DNA of 64,000 nt from JBEKUY01 sp049514555 (GCA_049514555.1 JBEKUY010000001.1:310001-374000); one strand, 5' to 3'. Shown: positions 53,418 to 60,774, numbered from the stretch's first letter. The notes: generated by a model not told the origin, from the sequence alone. Numbers and translations: made by a program.

Positions 53418-54413
53418 TCACTCGCGATCACGAGCACGGAACCTATGCTCGAATTGCGGCATCAGCATTCCCGGTATCCCGACATCCACCTTCACGACGC
53501 TCGGGTCTGCGCCGTCGATATAGATAGTCGTGCGCTCTTTTCCAAAGCCGAAGACTGGACAGGTCGGCCAGTAAAAGGGGGCGAACTGCGCCGCGGTGAT
53601 CAGGATCTCCACCTCGCCCCTGGGGCTCACCCGGAGCAAATTCATGGTATAGACGTTGCCCACATACAAGTTGCCCGCAACGTCGAAATTGCAGTCGTCA
53701 GCTCCAACAAGGAGGGCGGATTGGACAAATGTGCGCGGCTGTCCTGCGCGCCCGTCTCGCAGTATCGGGATTTGAACGACGGATCCAGCGTCAAGGTTGA
53801 TGACCCATAGACTGTCGTCGCGATAGGCCATACCGTTGGCGCCAAAGGCGCTAATGGGCTTTAACAGATCATCTTGGACCCACATCCGCACGTCACCGTG
53901 TCGTCCCAACCGCCACACCGATCCATTAGCCGAGTCGGTTACATAGAGGTTGCCTTCCTCGTCAAAGGCAAGATTGTTCGGAACAGATGCCCAACAGGAG
54001 TCACTCGGCATCGGCATCACGAGCGCCACGTTGCCGTTCGCATCAACGTGCCATACGCCGTTGATACTAGGTGTGTTGCATCCCACGACAGCAGCATAGA
54101 GGGTCTCATCGCCAGCCACCACCAAGCCGAGCAGGTAGCCGTCATCCGGATTTGGCACTAGATGCGCAAATACCGAAACATCGCCGTTTGGTGCGACCCG
54201 AAATATTTCCCCTTCGTATGGTGCTCCTACATAGAGGTCGTTGTGGGGAGACATGGCGATGCCTTCCACGGCAAACACTGGGTTCACGTCAAAATTGACG
54301 ACCGGCACTACGGGCCCGATCCTGGGCCGGTCACCACGTTCATGCGCCAAACCTGAATTTGCCATTCCTATGACCGAAAGTAGAACCAGCCCCAATGTGC
54401 TCACGGGTCTCAT
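53418..54413 (-). CDS. Exported SMP-30/NHL-like beta-propeller protein
   Basis: About 331 residues. The signal peptide VSTLGLVLLSVIGMANSGLA opens at the ATG 54413, which has AGGAGG upstream; the frame continues earlier without support. Six-bladed propeller repeats of the SMP-30/gluconolactonase or NHL type follow: AMSPHNDLYVGAPYEGEIFRV, LAFDEEGNLYVTDSANGSVWRLG and FDVAGNLYVGNVYTMNLLRV. The catalytic metal residues of gluconolactonases are not obvious, so a binding role is as likely. It is first of a two-gene unit with the unknown exported protein. Confidence 0.8.
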   Translation of the reverse strand: MRPVSTLGLVLLSVIGMANSGLAHERGDRPRIGPVVPVVNFDVNPVFAVEGIAMSPHNDLYVGAPYEGEIFRVAPNGDVSVFAHLVPNPDDGYLLGLVVAGDETLYAAVVGCNTPSINGVWHVDANGNVALVMPMPSDSCWASVPNNLAFDEEGNLYVTDSANGSVWRLGRHGDVRMWVQDDLLKPISAFGANGMAYRDDSLWVINLDAGSVVQIPILRDGRAGQPRTFVQSALLVGADDCNFDVAGNLYVGNVYTMNLLRVSPRGEVEILITAAQFAPFYWPTCPVFGFGKERTTIYIDGADPSVVKVDVGIPGMLMPQFEHRFRARDRE

Positions 54414-54783
54414 TTGTAAACCTCCTTGACGAAAAATCTTGAATGCACCGAGCAAGCTCGGCAGTCTTGCTGTCCTGTACAACCTTGCTACCTTGCTTAG
54501 GTTGGGCGAGGAGCCGCGGGCCGAACGTTCAGATCTCCTGAGAGAGTCCGGCCAGAGGATGCAACTTCACCCAACCTGCGTCGCCTTGTCTGCGCCCACA
54601 GTGTTCCGGGGTCATCTCAACGTCAATGCCCTGCGGATAACGCGAGGGTGAAACGTTGGTGACGGGACGGGTGATCCATTGAACGGGCTCGCAGGTGGGA
54701 CAATTCGTTCCTCCCGCAATCTCGGCCGTTGACATTCTTCTCATCAGGTTGTATGTGTCTGTTAACTGCGGAGGAACGTCGCC
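54414..54783. other. Divergent intergenic region
   Basis: About 370 nt between two divergent genes. A 71-residue open frame on the minus strand (54529-54744, with MRRMSTAEIAGGTNC) exists but has no ribosome site or recognised family and is not called. A TTGACA at 54729-54734 with weak TATGTG 17 nt later may promote the plus-strand regulator. Confidence 0.4.
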
Positions 54784-56736
54784 TTGGACCCTTCTTCCAG
54801 CCCTCCACGTGTCGCGCGCTTTGACGTTTTCGAAGTTGACCTTCGATCAGGAGACCTACGCAAGCCGGGCTTCAAGATGAGGCTGCAAGACAAGCCTCTC
54901 CAGATTCTGGCCGTTCTACTTGAGCATGCGGGTGAGGTGGTCACCCGCGAGGAACTCCGGGAGCGACTCTGGACAGACGGCATCATCGTTGACTTCGAAC
55001 ACAGCATCAACACGGCCGTGAAGCGCTTGCGCGAAGCGCTGGGGGACGTGGCCGAGCACCCCCGTTATATCGAAACGTTGCCCCGGCACGGGTATCGCTT
55101 CATCGCGCCGGTGGAACCCCTTACTCCGTCCTTGCCACCCCAAGGGGGAGGGGGGCCCGCCGGGTCAGATAGGGGCGCGTCCCGTGGAGGTGTAGTTTAT
55201 AAACCGCCCTTACGAAGACACTGGGTTGTGGCGACTGCAGGCGGTTTGGTGGTAGCCGTATTGGCCCTGCTTCTGTCCCTCAACGTCGGCGGCCTGCGCG
55301 AACGGCTGCTGACCTCCGTAGGTGTGCGGCGCGCCGCGCCCTCCTCCAAAATCGAGTCCATTGCCGTCCTGCCGCTCGAAAATCTCTCCCGCGATCCCGA
55401 GCAGGAATACTTCGCCGACGGCATGACGGACGAACTGATCACCGACCTAGCCAAGATCGGGTCCTTGCGAGTCATCTCGCGAAATTCCGTGATGCAATAC
55501 AAGAGGCAGCACAAGCCCACGCCTCAGATTGCCCAAGAGTTGAATGTGGATGCCGTGGTGGAAGGCACCGTGCTGCGCTCGGGCAATCGCGTGCGAATCT
55601 CCGCGCAACTGATCCAAGCCCGCCCCGAAAAACATCTGTGGGCGGAGAGCTACGAGCGCGACCTGCGGGACATCTTGAGCCTGCAGGCGGAGGTCACACA
55701 GTCAATTGCCCACGAGATTAGGATCAGCGTCACCCCGGCGGAGCGAGCTCGCGTGAGCAAGACCCGGCCGGTTGTTCCAGAAGCCTACCAACTATACCTC
55801 CAGGGGAATTTCCAGAACCTACAGGAGTCGGACAGAGCCTATCGGAGAGCGATCGCGGACTTCCAGCAGGCAATTCAACGAGACCCTTCCTACGCTCCGG
55901 CGTATGCGGGATTGTCCATGGCCTACCAGGAGGCCGGGGGCTGGGACACCTCGATCCCGTTCAGTACGTTTCATACCCAGGCGAGGGAGGCAGCGCTGAA
56001 GGCTCTGGAGCTTGATGACAACCTTGCCGAGGCGCACATTGCGTTGGGCAGGATCGAATTTTACGAATGGAACTGGGCCGGAGCGGATCGTGAGCTTCGA
56101 CGCGGAATGGAACTGAACCCGACCGGTACATTTGCTCGCATAGTCTATGCGAACTACCTGACTCTCATGGGTCGGTTCGAGGAATCTATCGCCGTGGGAA
56201 AGCAAACCATCGAGCTTGACCCACTCTCTCCCGAAGCCTACAACGAACTGGGATGGGCGCTCATGTTTGCAGGCCGCGATGCCGAGGCGTTGGGACACTA
56301 TGAGAAGGGGTTGGAACTAGGCCCGCGCTTTGCCCAGAGCCACTGGGCCCTTGCCGACTATTACGTGCGGAAAGGGATGAGCGATGAAGCCGTCGAGCAC
56401 TTGCGAAAGACGGAGAGCTGCCTGGACGAGACCAGACCCCCTTCTTGGCTGGGAATCCTGGCTCACCTTTATGCGCGAGCGGGTAGGAGGGAGGACGTGC
56501 TGCGAATCCTACGCGAACTCGAGAGGCGCGCGAAGACCGGATACGTTTCCCCCACCTCCTTGGCGCGTGTCCATCTGGGTCTCGGTGAGAAAGAAAAGGC
56601 TCTGAGTTTCCTGGAAAGAGCCTATGAGGATCGCGATATCTCGCTGGTTTTGCTCAAGGTAGACTGGGGATACGATCCGCTTCGCTCTGACTCGCGCTTT
56701 CAGGACCTCCTGCGCCGCATGAACTTCCCGCGGTAG
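54784..56736 (+). CDS. Winged-helix DNA-binding receptor with FlgO-like and TPR domains
   Basis: About 650 residues. The N terminus is an OmpR/CadC-type winged helix (about 12-108, FDVFEVDLRSGDLRKPGF to YIETLPRHGYRFIAPV). A membrane helix (about 140-160, VVATAGGLVVAVLALLL) is followed by a periplasmic FlgO/TolB-N-like domain (SIAVLPLENLSRDPEQEYFADG) and a set of TPR repeats (about 330-640). It probably senses a periplasmic signal while binding DNA from the inner face, like CadC. Start: TTG at 54784 with GGAGGA eight nt before it. This architecture is common in Acidobacteriota. Confidence 0.88.
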   Translation: MDPSSSPPRVARFDVFEVDLRSGDLRKPGFKMRLQDKPLQILAVLLEHAGEVVTREELRERLWTDGIIVDFEHSINTAVKRLREALGDVAEHPRYIETLPRHGYRFIAPVEPLTPSLPPQGGGGPAGSDRGASRGGVVYKPPLRRHWVVATAGGLVVAVLALLLSLNVGGLRERLLTSVGVRRAAPSSKIESIAVLPLENLSRDPEQEYFADGMTDELITDLAKIGSLRVISRNSVMQYKRQHKPTPQIAQELNVDAVVEGTVLRSGNRVRISAQLIQARPEKHLWAESYERDLRDILSLQAEVTQSIAHEIRISVTPAERARVSKTRPVVPEAYQLYLQGNFQNLQESDRAYRRAIADFQQAIQRDPSYAPAYAGLSMAYQEAGGWDTSIPFSTFHTQAREAALKALELDDNLAEAHIALGRIEFYEWNWAGADRELRRGMELNPTGTFARIVYANYLTLMGRFEESIAVGKQTIELDPLSPEAYNELGWALMFAGRDAEALGHYEKGLELGPRFAQSHWALADYYVRKGMSDEAVEHLRKTESCLDETRPPSWLGILAHLYARAGRREDVLRILRELERRAKTGYVSPTSLARVHLGLGEKEKALSFLERAYEDRDISLVLLKVDWGYDPLRSDSRFQDLLRRMNFPR

Positions 56737-56760
56737 TGCTGCATGCAATCGTCGCGGAGT

Positions 56761-56894
56761 CGGAAACTGTCCCAGTGCCTTGTGGCTCCTCCTCTAAACG
56801 TCGGCGGTCACCTGGTCCTGAATCCGGCTCACCGCTGAAGCGGCATCGACCGGCCTCCACTGGACGTGCAACCGGCTTACCGGAAACTGACCCA
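56761..56894 (+). repeat. Imperfect 14-bp direct repeat pair
   Basis: CGGAAACTGTCCCA at 56761 and CGGAAACTGACCCA at 56881 differ by one base and are exactly 120 nt apart. The second copy lies just outside the insertion at 56908. They may be relics of another element, but there is no transposase between them. Confidence 0.4.
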
Positions 56895-56899
56895 CGACT

Positions 56900-56907
56900 T
56901 CAGAGAG
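56900..56907. repeat. Target-site duplication, left copy
   Basis: TCAGAGAG lies directly before the left inverted repeat and is repeated exactly at 59752-59759 after the right one, marking a single insertion of the element between them. Eight bp is close to the 8-9 bp typical of IS1-type elements. Confidence 0.85.
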
Positions 56908-56923
56908 GGTAGTGTCCTAATTT
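56908..56923. repeat. Left terminal inverted repeat
   Basis: GGTAGTGTCCTAATTT, exact reverse complement of the right end at 59736-59751; similarity stops after 16 bp. Confidence 0.9.
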
Positions 56924-56966
56924 CACTTTGAAAGTCTCCATTTCGTTCAGGGTTTGGCGTACAAAA

Positions 56967-57101
56967 TCATTTTGCGCGAAGTCCTTTCTGAATTTCTTCC
57001 AACTCGTGTAGGCACTCCTTTGTGTATCTTCTGATAGCATCCAGTTCGTAGCCAAGCCCGATGATAAGCATGACGAAGATGGTCTCTTGTCCATGTGACA
57101 T
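56967..57101 (-). CDS. Small hydrophobic protein, 44 residues (passenger)
   Basis: MSHGQETIFVMLIIGLGYEL starts at the ATG 57101, preceded by GAGGAGAG at a good distance. A short hydrophobic stretch (about 8-18) is followed by a charged amphipathic helix (RRYTKECLHELEEIQKG). It may be a membrane-associated microprotein; no family is recognised. It lies 10 nt after the ribbon-helix-helix gene and appears to be the last gene of the transposase transcription unit. Its shortness makes it uncertain, but the ribosome site and placement support it. Confidence 0.55.
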   Translation of the reverse strand: MSHGQETIFVMLIIGLGYELDAIRRYTKECLHELEEIQKGLRAK

Positions 57102-57111
57102 AGGTCTCTCC

Positions 57112-57300
57112 TCAACCCTTGAGTGCGGCACTGACTGTGCTCCGAATCCACTCTGAAACGGTCTGTTTATTAGTCTTGGCCGCAGATTCAATTGCTCGCA
57201 ATTCGTCAGGCGTCACGCGCACGCGCAGAGTTCCATTCTTGGCGCTTCCCTTTGGGAGCGGTGGCCGTCCTGCCTTCTTAGCTTTCTTCTGTCGGCTCAA
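57112..57300 (-). CDS. Ribbon-helix-helix (CopG/Arc-like) DNA-binding protein (passenger)
   Basis: 62 residues. A basic N-terminal tail (MSRQKKAKKAGRPPLPKG) with an AT-hook-like GRPP core is followed by LRVRVTPDELRAIESAAKT and VSEWIRSTVSAAL. This is the strand-helix-helix pattern of the RHH family, whose dimers bind palindromic operators. It starts at a TTG preceded by AGGAG and overlaps the end of the 106-residue gene by 23 nt. It could repress the element's divergent promoter, which carries an inverted repeat, or act as an antitoxin (both inference). Confidence 0.7.
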   Translation of the reverse strand: MSRQKKAKKAGRPPLPKGSAKNGTLRVRVTPDELRAIESAAKTNKQTVSEWIRSTVSAALKG

Positions 57301-57598
57301 GGTTTCTAAACTCCTGAACGATTGCGGCTCGTACCGCCAGAATCGGTGAGGTGACGGGTCCGAGATGTAACACGGTCACATGGCGTCGCGGTTTTTTCGG
57401 ATCGTCCGTATCGTGCGCCCACGCATAAGCCCTACCGGCCATCGGATGACCGTATAGCTCGAATACCTCCACAACACCTTCCCATACTGTCTTTCCCTGG
57501 AAAGTCTCTTTCACGGGCACACTTTCTACATGCTTTGATTCCACTCCATGCAGGTGGCGAATCACTTCCCGCAATTCTTCAATATAGGCGCTCGCCAT
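57278..57598 (-). CDS. Unknown protein of 106 residues (passenger)
   Basis: Starts at the ATG directly after the stop of the preceding gene (TGA-ATG adjacency), so translation is coupled. The sequence has a helical N terminus (SAYIEELREVIRHLHGVESKHVESVP), a beta-rich centre (VWEGVVEVFELYGHPMAGRAYAWAHDTDD) and HVTVLHLGPVTSPILAVRAAIVQEF at the end. No known family is recognised by eye. Being next to an RHH gene, it would fit a toxin or partner role, but nothing in the sequence proves this. Confidence 0.62.
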   Translation of the reverse strand: MASAYIEELREVIRHLHGVESKHVESVPVKETFQGKTVWEGVVEVFELYGHPMAGRAYAWAHDTDDPKKPRRHVTVLHLGPVTSPILAVRAAIVQEFRNLEPTEES

Positions 57599-57874
57599 TC
57601 AACTCACTTTCGGCTCGTCAAATTCCAAAAGGATTTTGAATCCTAGTGCTTTCTGTCGCGCTAGTACTCTAAGGGTTTCGATGAATTTCATTAGAGTGGG
57701 AACGTTCGTCAATTCCTGCTCGCCAGTAATCCAGCGATGTGCGTTGGGGCACTGTTTAGGAAGTTCTTTCAGGTCATCCAACGACATGGCAATTCGTGAT
57801 GTGCACTTGTCGCATTGAAATGAAATCGCCTTTATATCGTTCAGCTCGAACACAATCTTGCGCTCTACGGTCAC
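57599..57874 (-). CDS. Unknown protein of 91 residues with a CxxC pair (passenger)
   Basis: Starts at a GTG with GGGGAGG upstream, about 11 nt after the transposase stop. Near the N terminus is FQCDKCTSRIAMS, and a later PKQCPNAHRW provides a third Cys and a His, so a small zinc ribbon is possible. The rest is helical (LMKFIETLRVLARQKALGFKI). No family recognised. It is the first passenger downstream of the transposase and is in the same orientation. Confidence 0.62.
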   Translation of the reverse strand: MTVERKIVFELNDIKAISFQCDKCTSRIAMSLDDLKELPKQCPNAHRWITGEQELTNVPTLMKFIETLRVLARQKALGFKILLEFDEPKVS

Positions 57875-57885
57875 GAGAGCCTCCC

Positions 57886-58716
57886 CTACACAACCGCTGC
57901 TTCTAGAAGTTCGTCTATGCTCCAGAAATCGGGTTCAATTCCCGCCGCCATCGCAGGAGTACATCGCAGAGTGTTGTGCCTCTTTACAAAATTGTAGTAC
58001 GCGAAATGCAAGGCAACCGCTGCCTCGAAGTTTTCCAGTTTCTTGCTGAAAGCATAGGTGAGGCGGGTCAAACGGCGCATGTGAAGGCGGGTTGTCCCAT
58101 TCAACCTCTCAACGTAGCTCGTGGAAGCTAAGGCCATGTTTGGGAAACCGCTGATCGCCTTCTTTTCTGCGATTACAAACTCCGGCGCGCTGTACTTGCG
58201 CTCGGCGTTCTGCGACTCATCGTGAATGTAAGTCTTGACGATTTGCGCGAAGTCAACGTTCGCACCGAAGGCCATCTCAACCGCGTCCACATAGGCTCTC
58301 AGCGCATCGCTGGAGATTTGCACGCGATTCTTGAGCCTAGAGGCCACGTCTGCGACAAAGGCATTTGCCGTTGCAGCATCGCGCTTGCCGACCTTGAATG
58401 AGGGCACTAGCTTGGTGTCGGCGTCTATCGCACAGAACGTCCAAACGTCCCCAACTTGCGGGTCATCTTCGGGTTGTACGTGGCGCTGCTTCTTGCCGAT
58501 GAATCCCCACAGTTCATCGAATTGCAGATGATGGCAGGAAAGCCCGCGCATCTTGCGGTCCAGTAGGCCCGCGCAGCCCCGGCCTACGCGCACGCCGAGC
58601 CGCATGATCGTGTCCCGATGAACGCCCGTAATCCGCTCAATCTGCCGAATGCCAGAACCTTCCGCCAGTGCGCCGATCACCGCGATTTGCTTGTCAGTGC
58701 TTAGGACGTTTGCCAT
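57886..58716 (-). CDS. IS1-like DDE transposase
   Basis: 276 residues starting MANVLSTDKQIAVIGALAEG, with AAGGAGAG before the ATG. An N-terminal helix-turn-helix (about 8-45, SGIRQIERITGVHRDTIMRL) is followed by the DDE core: Asp 67 (LQFDELWGF), Asp 137 (SSDALRAY) and Glu 203 (STSYVERLNG). The last 70 residues (MRRLTRLTYAFSKKLENF, FVKRHNTLRCTPAMAAG) match transposases that I recall annotated as IS1 family. No frameshift is needed, unlike classic IS1 InsA-InsB'. The frame extends far upstream on the same strand, but only the part from 58716 is conserved. Confidence 0.9.
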   Translation of the reverse strand: MANVLSTDKQIAVIGALAEGSGIRQIERITGVHRDTIMRLGVRVGRGCAGLLDRKMRGLSCHHLQFDELWGFIGKKQRHVQPEDDPQVGDVWTFCAIDADTKLVPSFKVGKRDAATANAFVADVASRLKNRVQISSDALRAYVDAVEMAFGANVDFAQIVKTYIHDESQNAERKYSAPEFVIAEKKAISGFPNMALASTSYVERLNGTTRLHMRRLTRLTYAFSKKLENFEAAVALHFAYYNFVKRHNTLRCTPAMAAGIEPDFWSIDELLEAAVV

Positions 58717-58738
58717 CTCCGCTCTCCTTATGCCAATT

Positions 58739-58767
58739 ACTGTACCCCGATAAATAGAGCTTGTCAA
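58739..58767 (-). promoter_or_regulatory. Predicted sigma70 promoter of transposase operon
   Basis: Minus strand: TTGACA (complement of 58762-58767), 17-nt spacer, TACAGT (complement of 58739-58744). Transcription would start near 58732, 16 nt before the transposase ATG. Confidence 0.65.
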
Positions 58768-58788
58768 GAGATATTTTCGTGGTACAGT
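58761..58788 (+). promoter_or_regulatory. Predicted sigma70 promoter of passenger membrane gene
   Basis: TTGTCA at 58761-58766, 16-nt spacer, TACAGT at 58783-58788. Its -35 overlaps the -35 of the transposase promoter in the palindrome CTTGTCAAG. Transcription would start near 58795, only 3 nt before the ATG, so the mRNA is likely leaderless. Confidence 0.6.
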
Positions 58789-58797
58789 ATTGCCATC

Positions 58798-59742
58798 ATG
58801 CAATGGTTCTTGCTCGCTGTGCTCTTGGCCGTCTCGCAGGCACTGCCTCCAGTCCCAGGGAAGGCAGCCAATGATTCCACTGGTACAGGCAGCCACGTCC
58901 AAAGCCAATCCAAGCCCGAAAAGACACCACCCGCTCCGTCGCCGCCTCTTATCAATGCGAAAGAGGCCCCAAAGCATGATGCCTCCGGAAATGGGCAAGG
59001 AAACGAGAATGCAGACCACTCCATAAGTGTCAGCAAACTCCCCCCCGTGACGGTAGTTGCACGCAAGAGAGACTGGGCAGACTGGGGATACTGGGTTTTC
59101 AGTGGACTGTTGGTTGTAGTAGGCGGCTTGCAGATATGGCTCCTGTGCGGAACCCTGAAAGCCATTCGGAGACAGGCCGCTATCATGCTTAGGCAGACCA
59201 AAGCTACCGAGGATGCCGTTATCGCCGCCAAACGAAGCGTCGAAATCGTGATAGATAAAGAACGCGCCAGAATCGAGGTCGAAATGAAAGGCGCTCCCAC
59301 AATAGCCGGACCAAACGATGCGCTTCCGATGAGCGAAGTAGGCTATATAGTTCGGTGTTACGGGACAACCCCTGCATCCATTTTGGATACGAAGAGTTGG
59401 GCCGAAATCAACGACTCTGAACAAGCTAGTTCGAGCCAATCGTATATCGCAATGTTTCTTCCCTCCCGCATGATGCCAACCAGTGAAGGAATCGGACAAA
59501 CAGCGTCTCTGTCTTGGGACTACCAGAAACTTGAAGTGGACGACATTGCTGAAAAGGTTAGCAAACGGGAACTTTTCGTCCATTTCTACGGACGGATTAA
59601 GTACAGAGATATGTTTGGTGGCAATTGGGCATACACATTCCGATTTTGGTGGATGATCGGGATTTTCGGCGGCGGTAAGTGGATAGGAGGCGGACAAGAG
59701 AGCAGTCAGAGCGAGACACCAGACCAGTGGCCGCCAAATTAG
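58798..59742 (+). CDS. Passenger membrane protein of unknown function
   Basis: 314 residues. An N-terminal signal or membrane segment (WFLLAVLLAVSQALP), a Pro/Lys-rich linker (about 30-80), one strong membrane helix (WVFSGLLVVVGGLQIWLLC) and a coiled-coil region (KAIRRQAAIMLRQTKATEDA) followed by VEIVIDKERARIEVEM and a beta-rich domain. This TM-coiled-coil-beta layout is common in uncharacterised proteins of many genomes. There is no ribosome site before the ATG, in line with a leaderless transcript. The stop codon at 59740-59742 lies inside the right inverted repeat, so the gene fills the element to its end. Confidence 0.72.
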   Translation: MQWFLLAVLLAVSQALPPVPGKAANDSTGTGSHVQSQSKPEKTPPAPSPPLINAKEAPKHDASGNGQGNENADHSISVSKLPPVTVVARKRDWADWGYWVFSGLLVVVGGLQIWLLCGTLKAIRRQAAIMLRQTKATEDAVIAAKRSVEIVIDKERARIEVEMKGAPTIAGPNDALPMSEVGYIVRCYGTTPASILDTKSWAEINDSEQASSSQSYIAMFLPSRMMPTSEGIGQTASLSWDYQKLEVDDIAEKVSKRELFVHFYGRIKYRDMFGGNWAYTFRFWWMIGIFGGGKWIGGGQESSQSETPDQWPPN

Positions 59743-59751
59743 GACACTACC
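59736..59751. repeat. Right terminal inverted repeat
   Basis: AAATTAGGACACTACC, exact complement of the left end at 56908-56923. Contains the stop codon of the passenger membrane gene. Confidence 0.9.
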
Positions 59752-59759
59752 TCAGAGAG
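59752..59759. repeat. Target-site duplication, right copy
   Basis: TCAGAGAG, identical to 56900-56907. It is directly followed by TGCTTCC of the original locus. Confidence 0.85.
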
Positions 59760-59766
59760 TGCTTCC

Positions 59767-59796
59767 TTGACTCGTACGGCCTACAAACGGTAGAGT
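59767..59796 (+). promoter_or_regulatory. Predicted promoter of the DUF1326 gene
   Basis: TTGACT at 59767-59772 and TAGAGT at 59791-59796 with an 18-nt spacer. It lies just outside the mobile element, so the insertion left this promoter intact. Confidence 0.45.
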
Positions 59797-59832
59797 CTTG
59801 CGGTCAGTTGTGCCTTGGGGGAGGACACGACG

Positions 59833-60615
59833 ATGAGAAAACTGCAGGTGGTTTCTCTCTTTGGGCTCTTCGTACTGCTTCTCGGCCTCGGAACTTCCGG
59901 TCAACAAACGAAGGACGATTCCAAGAACATCCCTGAGTTCGATGTCAGTGGCATTAGCTTCACCGAATGTCAATGCACCGCGTACGCCTGTCCGTGTCGC
60001 TCGAACGGGCATCCGAACCACGGCTCGTGCGATGGCGCCGACTTTGTCTATATCAAGCACGGCAACTTCGGCGACGTGGACATGGCCGGGTTCAAGGCGG
60101 CCCTCATTGGCGACGTAATCGACATAGATGCGAGCAAGGTCCATGCCACGGCGTACTTCGACGAAAAGACGACGCCCGCTCAACGGGAAGCGTTCAATCA
60201 AATGATTTCGTTCATGTTTGGATGGAATCCGCCGAACGTCGTCGGCACCAAGATTGTGCCGATTGATTTCCACGAATCCGCCGACAGGAATACCTACACG
60301 TTGACGATCCCGGGAATTTTGGAGGAGAAGGGCGTCATGCACCGCGGCAAGGACGGCAAACCGCTCCACGAAGTCCCGGCCATGGATCTATGGGGAAACA
60401 AGATCACCTACGTTGACAATGTGGTCTTCAAATACCACGACAAAGGTGTTGGCGAGTGGGATCTCTCCGGCCACCAGGCCAACGTAAAGGAATTTCACAC
60501 CACCAAGGAAATGTATGCGCAGAAGAAGCTTCTCTTGCAGCACGGAGACATGTCCGGAACGTGGACGGCGGAACAGAAAGAAATCATCAAGCAAATGGGC
60601 ATGAAGGTCGAGTAA
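59833..60615 (+). CDS. Exported DUF1326 protein
   Basis: About 260 residues from the ATG at 59833 (GGGGGAGGA upstream; an in-frame start 18 nt earlier is less likely). A signal peptide (VVSLFGLFVLLLGLGTSGQQ) precedes the DUF1326 domain with FTECQCTAYACPCRSNGHP and GSCDGADFVYIKHGNFGDVD, a Cys-rich block that may bind metal or form disulphides. A C-terminal segment (VGEWDLSGHQANVKEFHTTK) follows. The function of the family is unknown. It is downstream of the mobile element but outside it. Confidence 0.82.
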   Translation: MRKLQVVSLFGLFVLLLGLGTSGQQTKDDSKNIPEFDVSGISFTECQCTAYACPCRSNGHPNHGSCDGADFVYIKHGNFGDVDMAGFKAALIGDVIDIDASKVHATAYFDEKTTPAQREAFNQMISFMFGWNPPNVVGTKIVPIDFHESADRNTYTLTIPGILEEKGVMHRGKDGKPLHEVPAMDLWGNKITYVDNVVFKYHDKGVGEWDLSGHQANVKEFHTTKEMYAQKKLLLQHGDMSGTWTAEQKEIIKQMGMKVE

Positions 60616-60620
60616 CCGCT

Positions 60621-60638
60621 TTCCGGCTCAGGCCGGAA
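60621..60638 (+). terminator. Hairpin after the DUF1326 gene
   Basis: TTCCGGC and GCCGGAA (7 bp, 4-nt loop TCAG) form a perfect stem 5 nt after the stop codon. No U-run follows, so Rho-independent termination is uncertain. Confidence 0.5.
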
Positions 60639-60727
60639 TAACCCGTTGCGCGATCGGCAAGCATCCTGAAGAACTTCTTTCGCCAGGGCGGCGAGTGTCC
60701 TGCATGTGGACCTCGCCGTTCGCTATA

Positions 60728-60756
60728 TTGGCAGCATTCCGCGCCTCTGCTACCAT
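60728..60756 (+). promoter_or_regulatory. Predicted promoter of tRNA-Ala
   Basis: TTGGCA at 60728-60733, 17-nt spacer, TACCAT at 60751-60756; transcription would begin about 12 nt before the tRNA. Confidence 0.5.
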
Positions 60757-60774
60757 TGAATTCATCGCCAGCCT

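Larger units (their letters stand above)
58738..58789. promoter_or_regulatory. Inverted repeat operator-like site in divergent promoter
   Basis: TACTGTACC at 58738-58746 and its exact complement GGTACAGTA at 58781-58789 flank the intergenic core. Each arm covers the -10 box of one of the two divergent promoters, so a protein binding both arms would block both transcripts. Confidence 0.6.
56908..59751. mobile_element. IS1-like element with passenger genes (2,844 bp)
   Basis: The ends are perfect 16-bp inverted repeats (GGTAGTGTCCTAATTT), flanked by the 8-bp duplication TCAGAGAG. Inside are a DDE transposase of IS1 type, four small co-directional genes and one divergent membrane-protein gene. 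Like IS1 the ends begin GGT, but at 2.8 kb the element is far longer than IS1 (about 0.77 kb) because of its passengers. It looks more AT-rich than the surrounding genes. The whole structure is consistent with a recent, intact, transporter-type insertion sequence placed 15 bp upstream of a likely promoter of the DUF1326 gene. Confidence 0.88.

Noticed and set aside
54529..54744. 71-codon minus-strand frame in the divergent gap
   Set aside because: No ribosome site, no family, and it overlaps the likely promoter of the winged-helix receptor.
56900..57151. 83-codon minus-strand frame ending in the left TIR
   Set aside because: It overlaps the better-supported 44-residue gene in another frame and lacks a ribosome site.
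57886..59697. 603-codon open frame on the minus strand
   Set aside because: Only its last 276 codons match a transposase; the first part is antisense to the passenger membrane gene and lies upstream of the transposase promoter and ribosome site.
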